From contig DASXZO010000033.1 of the NCBI GenBank assembly GCA_036501845.1, positions 9,113 to 73,112 on the forward strand: a stretch of DNA of 64,000 bases. Reading direction: 5' to 3'. Made by a program: the position numbers and the translations under genes. Positions 44,290 to 53,366 of the stretch are shown piece by piece. The notes beneath the pieces were generated by a model that made no database searches, was not told the DNA's origin, and saw only the letters and a program-made list of their open reading frames with translations. The DNA comes from JBBREP01 sp036501845 (GTDB lineage: Bacteria > Actinomycetota > Acidimicrobiia > IMCC26256 > PALSA-610). How positions within the stretch are numbered: the stretch's first letter is position 1; each line of letters opens with the position of its first letter.

Positions 44290-45498
44290 ATGCGCGCAGT
44301 CGTCTGGAATGGGCCTCACGACATGGATGTCGAAGAGGTCGAGGACGTTCGCATGGACGAGCCCACCGACGCCGTGTTGCGGCTCACGACTACGGCAATC
44401 TGTGGCAGCGATCTCCACATGTACGAAGGCCGCGCACCAGGGGAGTCCGGAACGATCTTCGGGCACGAGAACCTCGGCGTGATCGAGGAGGTCGGGCCCG
44501 CGGTGCGCACCATCAAAGCGGGCGATCGCGTGGTGCTGCCGTTCAACATCGCGTGCGGCTACTGCTTCAACTGCGAGCGCGGCTACACCAGCGCCTGTCT
44601 CACCACGAACCCGCACAGCCACTCCGGTGGCTACGGCTACAGCGGTATGGGTGGCCACCGTGGCGGTCAGGCGGAGTACGTGCGCGTCCCATACGCCGAT
44701 TTCAACTGCCTGAAGCTCCCCGGCGAGCCCAACGACAACCTCGAAGACGACTTCGTGCTCCTCGCCGACATTTTTCCCACCGGCTATGAGGCGACGGTGC
44801 AGGCGAACGTGCGCACGGGTGACAGCGTCGCGATCTTCGGTGCGGGTCCTGTCGGTCTGCTCGCGGCGCTGAGCGCGCAGTTGCGCGGCGCATCGGAGAT
44901 CTACGTCGTCGACGCCGTCGGCGATCGCTTGGACCTGGCTGCCAAGATCGACGGCGTCACGCCCGTCGACCTGCACGACGGTGATCCCGTCGAGCAGATT
45001 CTCGATCTGCGCGCGCCGTACCGCGCGTTGCAGAACCTGCGCCCGGGCAATGGCGACAAGATGCCCGGCGTGATGTGCGGCATCGACGCCGTCGGTTACG
45101 AAGGGTGGGACCGCGACGCGATCGGCGAGCGCCAGAACCCGGCGCGCGTGTTCGAGGACGTCGTCAACATCACGAATCCCACCGGCAGCGTCAGCCTCAT
45201 CGGCGTGTACTTCCCCGAGGACCCTGGCGGCGTCGACGAAAACGCCAAGCATGGCCGCTTCACCCTGCCGCTCGGCCTGGCCTGGAACAAGGGCCTGTCG
45301 ATCGGGATGGGCCAGGCGCGCGTGAAGCAATACAACGAGTACCTGCGCAGCGTGATCACCACGGGTCGGGCGCGGCCGAGCCTCATCGTGAGCCATCGCC
45401 TGCCGCTCGAAGCGGCGCCGGACGCCTACGAGAAGTTCGACCGGCGGATCGACGGCTACACGAAGGTGTTGCTCAAGCCCGAAATGCGCGCCGCGTGA
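44290..45498 (+). CDS. Zinc-dependent alcohol dehydrogenase (formaldehyde dehydrogenase-like)
   Basis: 402 residues from ATG 44290; GAGGAG lies about 12 nt upstream. Catalytic zinc ligands: AICGSDLHMYEG and FGHENLG. The structural zinc lobe is CGYCFNCERGYTSAC. The NAD loop is VAIFGAGPVGLLAA. The size and the long insert (VMCGIDAVGYEGWDRD) match the glutathione-independent formaldehyde dehydrogenase/dismutase-like group. It probably detoxifies formaldehyde or a related aldehyde. It stands between udgX and a hemerythrin, so the block looks like a stress locus. Confidence 0.87.
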   Translation: MRAVVWNGPHDMDVEEVEDVRMDEPTDAVLRLTTTAICGSDLHMYEGRAPGESGTIFGHENLGVIEEVGPAVRTIKAGDRVVLPFNIACGYCFNCERGYTSACLTTNPHSHSGGYGYSGMGGHRGGQAEYVRVPYADFNCLKLPGEPNDNLEDDFVLLADIFPTGYEATVQANVRTGDSVAIFGAGPVGLLAALSAQLRGASEIYVVDAVGDRLDLAAKIDGVTPVDLHDGDPVEQILDLRAPYRALQNLRPGNGDKMPGVMCGIDAVGYEGWDRDAIGERQNPARVFEDVVNITNPTGSVSLIGVYFPEDPGGVDENAKHGRFTLPLGLAWNKGLSIGMGQARVKQYNEYLRSVITTGRARPSLIVSHRLPLEAAPDAYEKFDRRIDGYTKVLLKPEMRAA

Positions 45499-45556
45499 AC
45501 CGGCCCAGCGAGTTGCGCGCGCCGAACGATCGCTCCCGACACGATTGGACGAAATC

Positions 45557-46117
45557 ATGACCACATCCACCGAGCCCACCGACGTCACGCAGTTGCTCGA
45601 GAGCCAGCACGAGCAGGTGAAGGCATTGTTCGCCAAGATCGGCGACGGGAGAGGGGCCAACGCGGCTGACGACTTCTGCGAGCTCCGCCGCATGCTCGCG
45701 GTGCACGAGACCGCCGAGGAAGAAGTGGTGTACCCCGCCCTGAGGAAGACGGGCACCGACGGCGAACGCGTCGCCGACGCTCGGCTCGCCGAAGAAGCCG
45801 AGGCCAAGGAAGCGCTGCAGAAGCTCGAGTCGATCGATCCGAAGGACGCGGCTTTCGCGGCGCAGATTCAGGCGCTCGGCAAAGCCGCCACTGCGCACGC
45901 CGAGGCCGAAGAGCGCGAGGTGTTCCCCCGAATTCGGGCCGCGGCGTCGCCCGAGACGCTTGCGACGATGGGCAAGGCGCTCCAGCGAGCCGAGGCCGCG
46001 GCGCCCACCCATCCGCACCCGCATGCGCCCGGTAGCGAAAGCGCGCCCGGCAACCTGATGGCCGGCCCGTTCCTTTCGATCGTCGATCGCGTGCGTGACG
46101 CGATGCGGTCGAAGTAA
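45557..46117 (+). CDS. Hemerythrin HHE-domain protein
   Basis: 186 residues from ATG 45557. Two HHE helix pairs carry the iron ligands: ESQHEQVKALF (His), LAVHETAEEEVVYP (HxxxE), then TAHAEAEEREVFPRI (HxxxE). The C-terminal 35 residues are a His/Pro-rich tail (PTHPHPHAPG). Such proteins bind oxygen or iron or help against nitrosative and oxidative stress. It converges on an SDR gene with 6 nt between stop codons. Confidence 0.87.
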   Translation: MTTSTEPTDVTQLLESQHEQVKALFAKIGDGRGANAADDFCELRRMLAVHETAEEEVVYPALRKTGTDGERVADARLAEEAEAKEALQKLESIDPKDAAFAAQIQALGKAATAHAEAEEREVFPRIRAAASPETLATMGKALQRAEAAAPTHPHPHAPGSESAPGNLMAGPFLSIVDRVRDAMRSK

Positions 46118-46123
46118 CGACGC

Positions 46124-46930
46124 TCAGCGGCGCCGGCTCGTGCGGGCCGGCGGCGCCGAGCCCGCGGTCTGACCGCCGTCGATCACGAATTCACCGCCGG
46201 TGATGAACGACGCGTGATCGGACACGAGGAACAGCACGAGCTCGGCGATGTCGGAGGGCAGCCCGGCGCGGCCGAGTGGCGTGCGGGCGAGGCGGTCCAA
46301 CATCGCCGGATCGTCGTCCTGCACGGTCATCGGTGTGATCACCGGACCCGGCAGTACCGCGTTCACACGTATGCCGTCGTTCGAGAGTTCGAGCGCGGCA
46401 ACGCGAGTGAGTCCGCGCAACGCCCACTTCGACGATCCGTAGGAACCGATGCCGGCGTAGGCGGTGACGGCGGCGGTCGACAGCGTGTTCACGATCGCAC
46501 CCGCTCGCGCGGCGCGCAGGTGGGGGAGTGCTGCCTTCATGCCGAGAAACGCACCGAGGCAGTTGACGCGCCACACTCGTTCGAAGTCGGCTTCGTCCTC
46601 GTCGGCGATGCTCGAGAACCGCAGGATGCCGGCGTTGTTCACGAGGATGTCGAGGCGGCCGAAGCGTTCGACACCGCCCTCGACGGCAGCGCGCCACGAG
46701 TCGTGGCTCGTGATGTCGAGCGTGCACGCGTGCACGGTGTCGGGCAGTTCGGTCTGGAGCTCGGCGACGTCGTCGAGCACGTCGCCCGCGATGATGCGGG
46801 CTCCGGCCGCGGCCAACCGCGTGGCGATCGCTCGCCCTTGCCCGCGTGCGGCGCCCGTGACCAGGGCGACGCGGCCGCTCAGGTCGATGCCTGCGGTCAC
46901 AGTGTTCGCGGATACATCGGTGTCTGCCAT
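46124..46930 (-). CDS. Short-chain dehydrogenase/reductase
   Basis: 268 residues, classical SDR. NAD loop ALVTGAARGQGRAIA, LVNNAGILRFS, catalytic Ser in IVNTLSTAAVTAYAG, Tyr and Lys in GSYGSSKWAL, then NAVLPGPVITPM and FITGGEFVIDGGQTAG at the end. Homologues are 3-ketoacyl or hydroxysteroid dehydrogenases. It is 60 nt downstream of the esterase gene on the same strand, so they may be co-transcribed. Confidence 0.87.
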   Translation of the reverse strand: MADTDVSANTVTAGIDLSGRVALVTGAARGQGRAIATRLAAAGARIIAGDVLDDVAELQTELPDTVHACTLDITSHDSWRAAVEGGVERFGRLDILVNNAGILRFSSIADEDEADFERVWRVNCLGAFLGMKAALPHLRAARAGAIVNTLSTAAVTAYAGIGSYGSSKWALRGLTRVAALELSNDGIRVNAVLPGPVITPMTVQDDDPAMLDRLARTPLGRAGLPSDIAELVLFLVSDHASFITGGEFVIDGGQTAGSAPPARTSRRR

Positions 46931-46990
46931 CCATTGAGCCTCGCGTGAATGGGCGGTGGTGTGGCAAGACGGGGCCGAGTGCCGTCGCGG

Positions 46991-48124
46991 TCAGCTCGTC
47001 GAGCGCACCCATGACGTGAACACCACGATGGCGTCGACGACGGCTGCGAACCGGATCGACGGGAACCGATCGAAGTTGTGCTGCGCACCCGGCAGCTCGG
47101 CGTACACCACGGGTGCCCGAGTGTGGGTTCGCAACGCCGCGACGAATTCGCGCGCTCCGTTCACATGGGTCATCGCGTCGTGAGTGCCGTGGACCACGAG
47201 GAACGGCGGCGCGCCGGTGTGCACGAAGTCGCAGGGCGACGACGGCGTTTCGGCCGCGGCCGGTGCGGGGCCGTAGTAGCCGTACAGCGTGATCGCCGCG
47301 GCCACCGACGTGTCGGCCGACTCGAAGCCGGGCTGGAAGCGCGCGTCGTTCGGGGTGAGGGCGCACATCGCGGCGAGGTGCGCGCCGGCCGAGCCGCCGG
47401 CCACGAACACCATGTGGCGATCCACGCCGAGCTCGTCGGCGTGGCCACGGATCCAGGCAATCGCGCGCTTGGCGTCGACGAGCGGGTCGGGGTACTTGCC
47501 GGCGCGGCTCAGGCGGTAGTTCGCGCTCACGCAGATCCAGCCGCCGGCCACAAGGCGGTCGATGAGCGGCCGGGCCTCGCGGCTCTTCCGGCCACTGAAA
47601 AAACCGCCGGGGTGGAAGTAGAGAAACACCGGGCTCGCACCGCTGTGCGATCGGTTGCGGTAGATGTCAAGAAGGTTGAAGCGGCCCTCGGGACCGTAGG
47701 AGATGTCGCGGTTGCGTTGCACCGCGCGCGGCGTGATGCGTAGCGGCGCAATCAGAACCTCGGCCGCGCGCCGGACGCGTGCGGCCGCCGGGCGCGGCAC
47801 ACCGAGTCCCAAGCCCGATGTGAGGGCCGCGTCGAGCGCAGGCCGCGCTGCGAGCGCACGCCGCACCACCGCAGCCTCCGCGACCACTGCGCCGGCGGCG
47901 ATGGCCAACCCGAACCAGCCCACCGGTGTACCGATGTCGCCTTGAGCGACGGCGAGAAGTGTCGTGGCCGCGAGCCAATACACCACCGGAAACGGCAGTT
48001 CGTTGGCGATCGACTCCACGACGAAGGCCGGTGTGGCGCGTGGGCCGCGGCTCGGGCGGGGCCAGAGCGCGAGCATCGGCGCGACCGCGGCCACGGCGGT
48101 GCTGAACAGATAGCCAAAAGGCAT
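46991..48124 (-). CDS. Membrane-anchored alpha/beta hydrolase (HSL/BD-FAE-like esterase)
   Basis: 377 residues. About three hydrophobic segments occupy the first 105 residues (PFGYLFSTAVAAVAPMLA, ELPFPVVYWLAATTLLAVA, GWFGLAIAAGAVVAEAAVV). The hydrolase domain follows with the HPGG oxyanion motif (LYFHPGGFFSG) and the nucleophile elbow AGGSAGAHLAAM; an Asp and the final His (GAQHNFD) complete the triad. Mycobacterial Lip-type esterases with a membrane N terminus look alike. Probable substrate: lipid or polyester ester. It is upstream of the SDR gene on the same strand. Confidence 0.86.
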   Translation of the reverse strand: MPFGYLFSTAVAAVAPMLALWPRPSRGPRATPAFVVESIANELPFPVVYWLAATTLLAVAQGDIGTPVGWFGLAIAAGAVVAEAAVVRRALAARPALDAALTSGLGLGVPRPAAARVRRAAEVLIAPLRITPRAVQRNRDISYGPEGRFNLLDIYRNRSHSGASPVFLYFHPGGFFSGRKSREARPLIDRLVAGGWICVSANYRLSRAGKYPDPLVDAKRAIAWIRGHADELGVDRHMVFVAGGSAGAHLAAMCALTPNDARFQPGFESADTSVAAAITLYGYYGPAPAAAETPSSPCDFVHTGAPPFLVVHGTHDAMTHVNGAREFVAALRTHTRAPVVYAELPGAQHNFDRFPSIRFAAVVDAIVVFTSWVRSTS

Positions 48125-48226
48125 ACCGCGCGTACTACCCGTTCAGGCGTTGCCTCGCGAGTGTTCGGAAAGCGATGAACTCGTCTGCGCCGGCGACCAC
48201 GCTGCCACCCGACGAGTCAGCGCCGG

Positions 48227-48541
48227 CTACGACCTTTGGTCGGCCACCGCGCGAGCCAGGGCCTCGGCAGCTGCCAGCGTGATCCGGCTGATCCGCACGT
48301 TGTCGCCGTCGCTCACGGTCGCGACATCACCGAAGCCGCGCCGACCGAGCGCGTATTGGAGTGCTTCGTCGGGCGCCGACGTGTCGTCGAAATGATCGCC
48401 ACCGAGGAGGCGCGCAAGGTGCCGCGCGCCCTGGCCCGTGATGGTGACGGCGCTGTCGCGACCGCCGACCTTGACGCCGACCACGCGGGTCGGCACTGCC
48501 CGTAGACCCGCGACGAAGCGCGGCAGAGGCCCTGATTCCAT
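48227..48541 (-). CDS. Hypothetical protein
   Basis: 104 residues from ATG 48541; a longer form from GTG 48604 is possible. Predicted alpha/beta content: PTRVVGVKVGGRDSAVTITGQGARHLARLL then SDGDNVRISRITLAAAEALARAVA. No family recognised. The reading frame has normal codon bias (G/C in third positions), while other frames do not, which supports a true gene, but no convincing ribosome site is seen. It lies between the esterase and the diguanylate cyclase. Confidence 0.45.
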   Translation of the reverse strand: MESGPLPRFVAGLRAVPTRVVGVKVGGRDSAVTITGQGARHLARLLGGDHFDDTSAPDEALQYALGRRGFGDVATVSDGDNVRISRITLAAAEALARAVADQRS

Positions 48542-48756
48542 GAGATTGCCCGTTCGGTATGCCGTCGTGAGCGACTCGTGCGCCCGTTCCTGTCCCTCTA
48601 TCGGCACAACGGCTGCCAGAACCTGAGGCGAACCGCGTAGCGAGGTCGAGAATTTTCGAGCGATCCGACGACACGATGACGAAAGCCGGTGTGGTCGATC
48701 GCGGTGGAAGCGCGATGGCTTCAGCCCGCGCGGCCCGTGGCCGATGAGCAGACGCA

Positions 48757-50235
48757 ATGACGGTCCTGGGCGGCGACCGCAAGGCTGAGACGCGCGTCTG
48801 TGAGGGCGACGCGGCTGAGGTTGCGGAGCTGCGCGCGCAGAATGATCGGCTCCGCGAGCGAGTCTCGTTCCTGGAGTACGAGCTCGATCGAAACGCCGAT
48901 CAGTCGCGCGCCGATGTAGGTGCAGCCGCTGCGGCGCCGCCCAGTGCACCGCGCGCCGATCCGCTCACGGGTCTGGCCACTCGGGACGTTCTCGTCGAGC
49001 GTCTCGACCATTGCATCGCTCGCAGCCGGCGTACAGAGGAACACTTCGCGCTCCTGTTCTGCGACCTCGATGGCTTCAAGTTCGTGAACGACTTGTACGG
49101 CCACGAGGTCGGCGACGCGGTGTTGGTGGAGGTATCGGCGCGGCTCGAACGCACGGTGCGGCCGTACGACACCGTCGCCCGGTTCGGCGGCGACGAATTC
49201 GTGATCCTGCTCGAAGGCCAGCACAGCTCGAGCGACGCGCCGGTGATCGCGCAGCGCCTGGTCGACGAGATGTCATCCCCGATCATCTTTGGAGACTGTG
49301 TCGCGTCGGTAGGCATCAGCATCGGCGTGGCCGACTCGTCGCAAGAGACGGCGTCGAGTGACGAGCTGATCGCGCGAGCCGACGCCGCGATGTACGAGGC
49401 CAAGCGGGCGGGCAAGCATCGCGTCGCGCAGTTCGGTCGCGACCTGGATCGACGCCTCAGTGATCGGCGCGAACTGAGCAGCGATCTGCGGCGCGCCCTG
49501 GACGACGGTCAGCTCGTGCTGTTGTACCGGCCGGTGGTGTCGCTCGACGACGGCCAGGTCGCGAGCGTCGAGGCGAGCCTGCGTTGGAACCATCCCACGC
49601 GAGGCATGCTCGGGCCGGACGTGTTCCTACCCATCGCCTACGCCACCGGTTTGATCGAACATCTCGACGAATGGATTCTCTCCACGGCGGCCACCGACAT
49701 GGCGCGCTGGCGCGTTTCGAATCCTGGCCTCATCGGGTGGGTGACGCTCTCGACCCGTCTGCTGATCGGTGTGGACGGCGCCGACCGCATCGGCTCGATC
49801 CTCGAGGCGGCCAACGCCGAACAGCACAGTGTGGGGATCGAGATCGACGAGGCGTCCCTGCAGTCGAACTACGCCAACGCTGCGAATGCGCTCGTGGAGT
49901 TGGCGCACCACAAGGTGCTGATCGCGCTCGACAATTTCGCCGGCCAGCTCACCGTCCGTCAGCTCCATGCGATCGTGCCCCACACCGTGAAGCTGCATCG
50001 CGACTTCATGGCCCAGCTGGGAAGAGACCCGCGTGCGGCGGCCGAAGTGCGCAGCATCACGGGGATGACGCGTCCGCTCGGGATCGCAACGGTCGCCAAG
50101 GGTGTGGACACTCCCGAGCAGCTCGCCGCCGTGATCGCGCTGAACTGCGATCACGCGCAGGGCGCAGTGACCGGCGAAGCGCGGCCATGGAGCGAGCTCG
50201 ACCTCGCCTCCGCCGCCCCGAAGTGGGGCGTGTAA
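48757..50235 (+). CDS. Diguanylate cyclase (GGDEF) with degenerate EAL domain
   Basis: 492 residues. A coiled coil (about 18-45) is followed by a complete GGDEF domain: LTGLATRDVL, FCDLDGFKFVND, inhibitory site R135-x-x-D138, GGDEF at 144-148. The C-terminal half has the length and pattern of EAL but lacks its catalytic residues. EAS replaces EAL (272-274), LSTRLL replaces the N of VNLS, DNFA replaces DDFG, KLH replaces KID, and AKGVD replaces AEGVE. So it most likely makes c-di-GMP under product inhibition and uses the EAL half as a binding or regulatory module. No membrane segment. Confidence 0.88.
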   Translation: MTVLGGDRKAETRVCEGDAAEVAELRAQNDRLRERVSFLEYELDRNADQSRADVGAAAAAPPSAPRADPLTGLATRDVLVERLDHCIARSRRTEEHFALLFCDLDGFKFVNDLYGHEVGDAVLVEVSARLERTVRPYDTVARFGGDEFVILLEGQHSSSDAPVIAQRLVDEMSSPIIFGDCVASVGISIGVADSSQETASSDELIARADAAMYEAKRAGKHRVAQFGRDLDRRLSDRRELSSDLRRALDDGQLVLLYRPVVSLDDGQVASVEASLRWNHPTRGMLGPDVFLPIAYATGLIEHLDEWILSTAATDMARWRVSNPGLIGWVTLSTRLLIGVDGADRIGSILEAANAEQHSVGIEIDEASLQSNYANAANALVELAHHKVLIALDNFAGQLTVRQLHAIVPHTVKLHRDFMAQLGRDPRAAAEVRSITGMTRPLGIATVAKGVDTPEQLAAVIALNCDHAQGAVTGEARPWSELDLASAAPKWGV

Positions 50236-50257
50236 CCCGACTGACGGCTTCCGACGG

Positions 50258-50308
50258 CGACTTTTCGCCCGTGAGTTCCCGTAGAGGGAGCTGGATGGCG
50301 AAAAGTCG
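50258..50308. other. 51-nt two-stage hairpin between genes
   Basis: CGACTTTTCGCC (50258-50269) pairs perfectly with GGCGAAAAGTCG (50297-50308). Inside, after a symmetric 4x4 internal loop, AGTTCCC (50274-50280) pairs with GGGAGCT (50286-50292, one G-U in RNA) around GTAGA. It starts 22 nt after the cyclase stop. It could be a terminator (no T-run), a small structured RNA or leader element, or an old inverted-repeat element. Confidence 0.6.
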
Positions 50309-50414
50309 GTCGATCGCAGCGTTGCAGCCACTCGTACGTGTCGTGCGGGTTCGCGCCATGATGGGCTCCAGCTTCCACTGCTTCGCCACCCCATCCGCTC
50401 GAAGGAGCAACGCA

Positions 50415-51488
50415 TTGGACCCCATCAAGATCGGCTGGCTCGGCTCGTGCCTCGACGGGCCTGGCGGCGGCTACGACAAGATCCACCGGTTGGCGTTCGA
50501 CGAGGCGGTGGAGTCGGGCCTGCTCGATCGTCCGTACGAGTTCGTGTTGCACGGCGAGAACGGCTTGCCGAACGGCTCGGCCAAGAACGCCACCGACGGT
50601 TTCAAGTATCTCGTCGACGAGGGCTGCATCGGCGTGGCCGGCGCCTACAGCTCCGACAACGCGATCACGGTGGCGCCACTCGCCAACGAGCTGCAGGTAC
50701 CGCTGATCTCGTGGGCAGGTACCGAGCGGTTGTACGGCGACTACTGCTTCCGACTCGGCAATGGCGACTGCGGCGGCGATGCCACGCTCGTCGTCGGCTG
50801 GCTCGTCAAGCACGGCTACAAGCGCGTCGCGGTGTTGAGCGAGATCTCGCCCAACGGCGAGGAGTACTTCCGTTTCTTCCGCCAGGCGTGTCGCCGTCGC
50901 GGCGTGAGCATCGCCGCGGTGGAGACCGTGAGCCAGACTCCCGAGAACCTCACCGAGAACCTCGACAACCTGCGGCAGGTGAATCCCGACGCGCTCGTGT
51001 ACATGGGTTACGGGATGCTGGCGGCGAGGGGGCTGCTGAAACAAGCGCTCGACGCGCTGGCCTGGGATCCGCCGCGCATCATGGGTACGTCGTTCATGTT
51101 CTATTTGATGGGCTTCGAACTCTTCGAGGGATGGGTGGGCATCGACCAGCTCGATCCGTCGAACGCGTTGGTGCAGAAGTTCCTCGATCGCTTCGTGGCC
51201 AAGCACGGCAGCCCGCCGCCGATGTGGCCGAACGCGATCCCGGTGCTGGCGTACGACACCGCGCGTGTGCTCACCGAAGGGCTGTTCCGCGCGCCGATCC
51301 TCAGCGGACCGGGGCTGAAGACGGGGCTCGAGTCGATCCGCTTCCTACCGAGCGCGACGGGTGGCGCTCGCACCCACATCGCCTGCGCGCCCTATGAACA
51401 CGGCATGTTTCGTGGCGACTGGCTCCTCTACGGACGGGTGCACAACGGCAAGCTCGAGTTCGAGGGACTCTTCGAACCGTGGGAGTAG
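50415..51488 (+). CDS. Solute-binding protein (type 1 periplasmic fold) without signal peptide
   Basis: 357 residues. TTG 50415 is chosen because GAAGGAG ends 7 nt before it and the protein IKIGWLGSCLDGPGGG begins there. The frame is open further upstream but lies inside the cyclase gene. The fold is that of leucine/amide-binding proteins: YEFVLHGENGLPNGSAKNA, GVAGAYSSDNAITVAPLANE, PLISWAGTE, VAVLSEISPNGEEYFRFF. There is no signal peptide or lipobox, and no permease or ATPase gene is near. It may therefore act inside the cell as a ligand sensor, like AmiC, or help the enzymes encoded next, whose first gene overlaps by 10 nt. Confidence 0.82.
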   Translation: MDPIKIGWLGSCLDGPGGGYDKIHRLAFDEAVESGLLDRPYEFVLHGENGLPNGSAKNATDGFKYLVDEGCIGVAGAYSSDNAITVAPLANELQVPLISWAGTERLYGDYCFRLGNGDCGGDATLVVGWLVKHGYKRVAVLSEISPNGEEYFRFFRQACRRRGVSIAAVETVSQTPENLTENLDNLRQVNPDALVYMGYGMLAARGLLKQALDALAWDPPRIMGTSFMFYLMGFELFEGWVGIDQLDPSNALVQKFLDRFVAKHGSPPPMWPNAIPVLAYDTARVLTEGLFRAPILSGPGLKTGLESIRFLPSATGGARTHIACAPYEHGMFRGDWLLYGRVHNGKLEFEGLFEPWE

Positions 51489-52309
51489 ACGACGCCGAAG
51501 CGCGCACGGCCGCGCCCACGATCGCGGTCGGCCTCGTCGGCCTCGGCAACATGGGCATGCCGATCGCGCGGCGCATTGCCGCGGCGGGCTTCGGTCTGCA
51601 CGCGTTCGCGCGCCGACCCGAGGTGATTGCCGAGGCGCGCGATCTCGGTGCCTCGACGGCCGACTCGCTTGCCGCGCTCGCCCAGGCATCCGACGTGGTG
51701 ATCGTCAACGTGTTCGACGACGACCAGCTGCGCGAGGTGACGCTGGGCGACGGGCTGGTTGCTCACATGCTACCCGGTGCGGTGCTCGTGAACCACGCGA
51801 CGGTGCGACCGGCGACAATGGACGCGATCGCGGCGGCCACGCGACCGCGCGGCATCGCGCTGCTCGACTGTGCCATGAGTGGCGGCCCCGACGACATCGC
51901 CGCAGGCCGGCTCGTGCTGCTCGTGGGTGGCGACGCCGACACGCTCGAGACGGTGCGGCCCGTGTTTGCGAGCTACAGCACGCCGATCGTGCACGTGGCC
52001 GGCGTGGGCGACGCGCAGAAGGTGAAGCTGCTCAACAACGTGCTGTTCGCCGCGCAGGTGGCCTTCGCAGTAGGCATCGAGCGTTGCGCGATCGCGTTCG
52101 GGATGGAACCGGTGCCGGTGATGCAGGCGATCAGCGCGTGCAGCGGCAACAGCTATGCGCTCGGCGTGAGCACGATGGCCGGCTCGGCCGTGCGGCTCGC
52201 CGACGCCGCGCGCCGGTGGATGGAGAAGGACGTGGAGCAGGGCGCGTCGGTGGCGGCCGAGCTCGGCGTGGATCTCGGCTCGATCCTCACGGTCGCAAGG
52301 GAGATGTGA
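51479..52309 (+). CDS. NAD(P)-dependent 3-hydroxyisobutyrate dehydrogenase-type enzyme
   Basis: 276 residues from GTG 51479, overlapping the previous gene by 10 nt. Rossmann loop VGLVGLGNMGMPIARRIAAAG, then the family signature DCAMSGGPDDIAAGRL, and the catalytic Lys in GDAQKVKLLNNVLF. It oxidises a beta-hydroxy acid with NAD(P). Tight linkage to the binding protein and to the zinc dehydrogenase gene suggests a small catabolic operon. The length is slightly below the usual 290-300. Confidence 0.85.
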   Translation: MGVDDAEARTAAPTIAVGLVGLGNMGMPIARRIAAAGFGLHAFARRPEVIAEARDLGASTADSLAALAQASDVVIVNVFDDDQLREVTLGDGLVAHMLPGAVLVNHATVRPATMDAIAAATRPRGIALLDCAMSGGPDDIAAGRLVLLVGGDADTLETVRPVFASYSTPIVHVAGVGDAQKVKLLNNVLFAAQVAFAVGIERCAIAFGMEPVPVMQAISACSGNSYALGVSTMAGSAVRLADAARRWMEKDVEQGASVAAELGVDLGSILTVAREM

Positions 52310-52316
52310 CGCGGCG

Positions 52317-53320
52317 GTGGCGCAGCGGGTGGTGTTCCCCGAACCGCATCGTGTCGCACTCGAGGAGTTCGAGTGCGACCCCCTCGATCGCGGCAGCGTG
52401 CGCGTACGCACCGAGTGGTCGCTGATCAGCACGGGCACCGAAGGCATCGCGCTGCATCAACTGTTCGCACCCGGCACCCACTGGGCCGACTACGTGCGCT
52501 ATCCGTTCACGCCCGGCTACGCGGCCGTGGGCACGATCACCGAACTGGGCGACGGCGTGGAGGATCTCGCCGTCGGCGAGCGGGTGGCCGCGCGCGTCGG
52601 TCACGCGTCTGAGCACGTGGTGCCGGCAGCGTTGTGTACGCGGGTACCCGACGCGATTGCGGCTGACAATGCCTGCTGGTTTGCGCTCGCCAAGATCGCG
52701 TTGATGGGCCAGCGCGCGGCCAACTACCGGATCGGCGACAGCGTGGCGATCATCGGCGCCGGACCCGTCGGTCAGATGTCGGTGCGTTGGGCAGTCGCCG
52801 CGGGCGCGCGACACGTGGTTGCCATCGACGGCGACGCTCCTCGGCTGGAGCACGCCAGTCGCGGTGGCGCGACCGCGGTGGTCGACGCGGCATTGCCGGA
52901 GGGCCACGACGCGGTGGTAGCGGCATGCGGCGGCTCGCGGCCGCGCGTGGTGATCGACTGCACCGGCCACGCCGGCGTGTTGCAGCACGCGCTGCCGCTC
53001 GCCGCGGATCGTGGGCGTGTGGTGCTGCTGGGCGACACCGGCCACCCCGGCGAGCAGCGCCTCACACCCGATGTGATCACGCGCGGAGTGCAGGTGCACG
53101 GCGCCCACGACAACCACAGCATGTGGACGCGGCGCTGGGACGGCGACCGAGCGCTGCACGAGTTGTTCTTCGAACTCGTCGGCGAGGACGCTTCGCGCTC
53201 GACGGTCTGCACACGCACACGTTCTCGCCTGCCGATTGCGAGGCGGCGTACGCGCTGCTCGGTGGCGCGGCGCGGGCCGAGACGATGGGTGTGCTGTTCG
53301 ACTGGACTGCGCCGGCGTGA
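52317..53320 (+). pseudogene. Zinc-type alcohol dehydrogenase-like protein with a C-terminal frameshift
   Basis: GTG 52317 starts a medium-chain dehydrogenase of the bchC/sorbitol-DH-like group. WSLISTGTEGIALHQL stands in place of a zinc motif, and VAIIGAGPVGQMSV is the NAD loop. The frame reads to ELVGED (about 53187), and then the family sequence continues one base off (GRFALDGLHTHTFSPADCEAAYALL...) to the TGA at 53318-53320. The unshifted frame runs 5 codons further (to 53336) with unlikely Arg-rich text. Expected gaggga is found as gagga, a loss in a G run. A sequencing error is possible. About 334 residues if repaired. Confidence 0.8.
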
Positions 53321-53348
53321 CCGGGTGACCGCGTGACAACGTGACACA
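53317..53348. repeat. Four tandem 8-bp GTGAC units
   Basis: GTGACCGG, GTGACCGC, GTGACAAC and GTGACACA follow each other without gaps, starting at the last codons of the dehydrogenase and ending 18 nt before the sulfatase start. The first five bases are invariant. It could be a regulator-binding array or simple slippage. Confidence 0.6.
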
Positions 53349-53366
53349 GAGAGGGGAGCGGCGAAG

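Noticed and set aside
49584..50414. N-terminal extension of the solute-binding protein into the cyclase gene
   Set aside because: The extension is Arg/His-rich and overlaps the GGDEF-EAL coding frame. A strong GAAGGAG site just before TTG 50415 marks the start.
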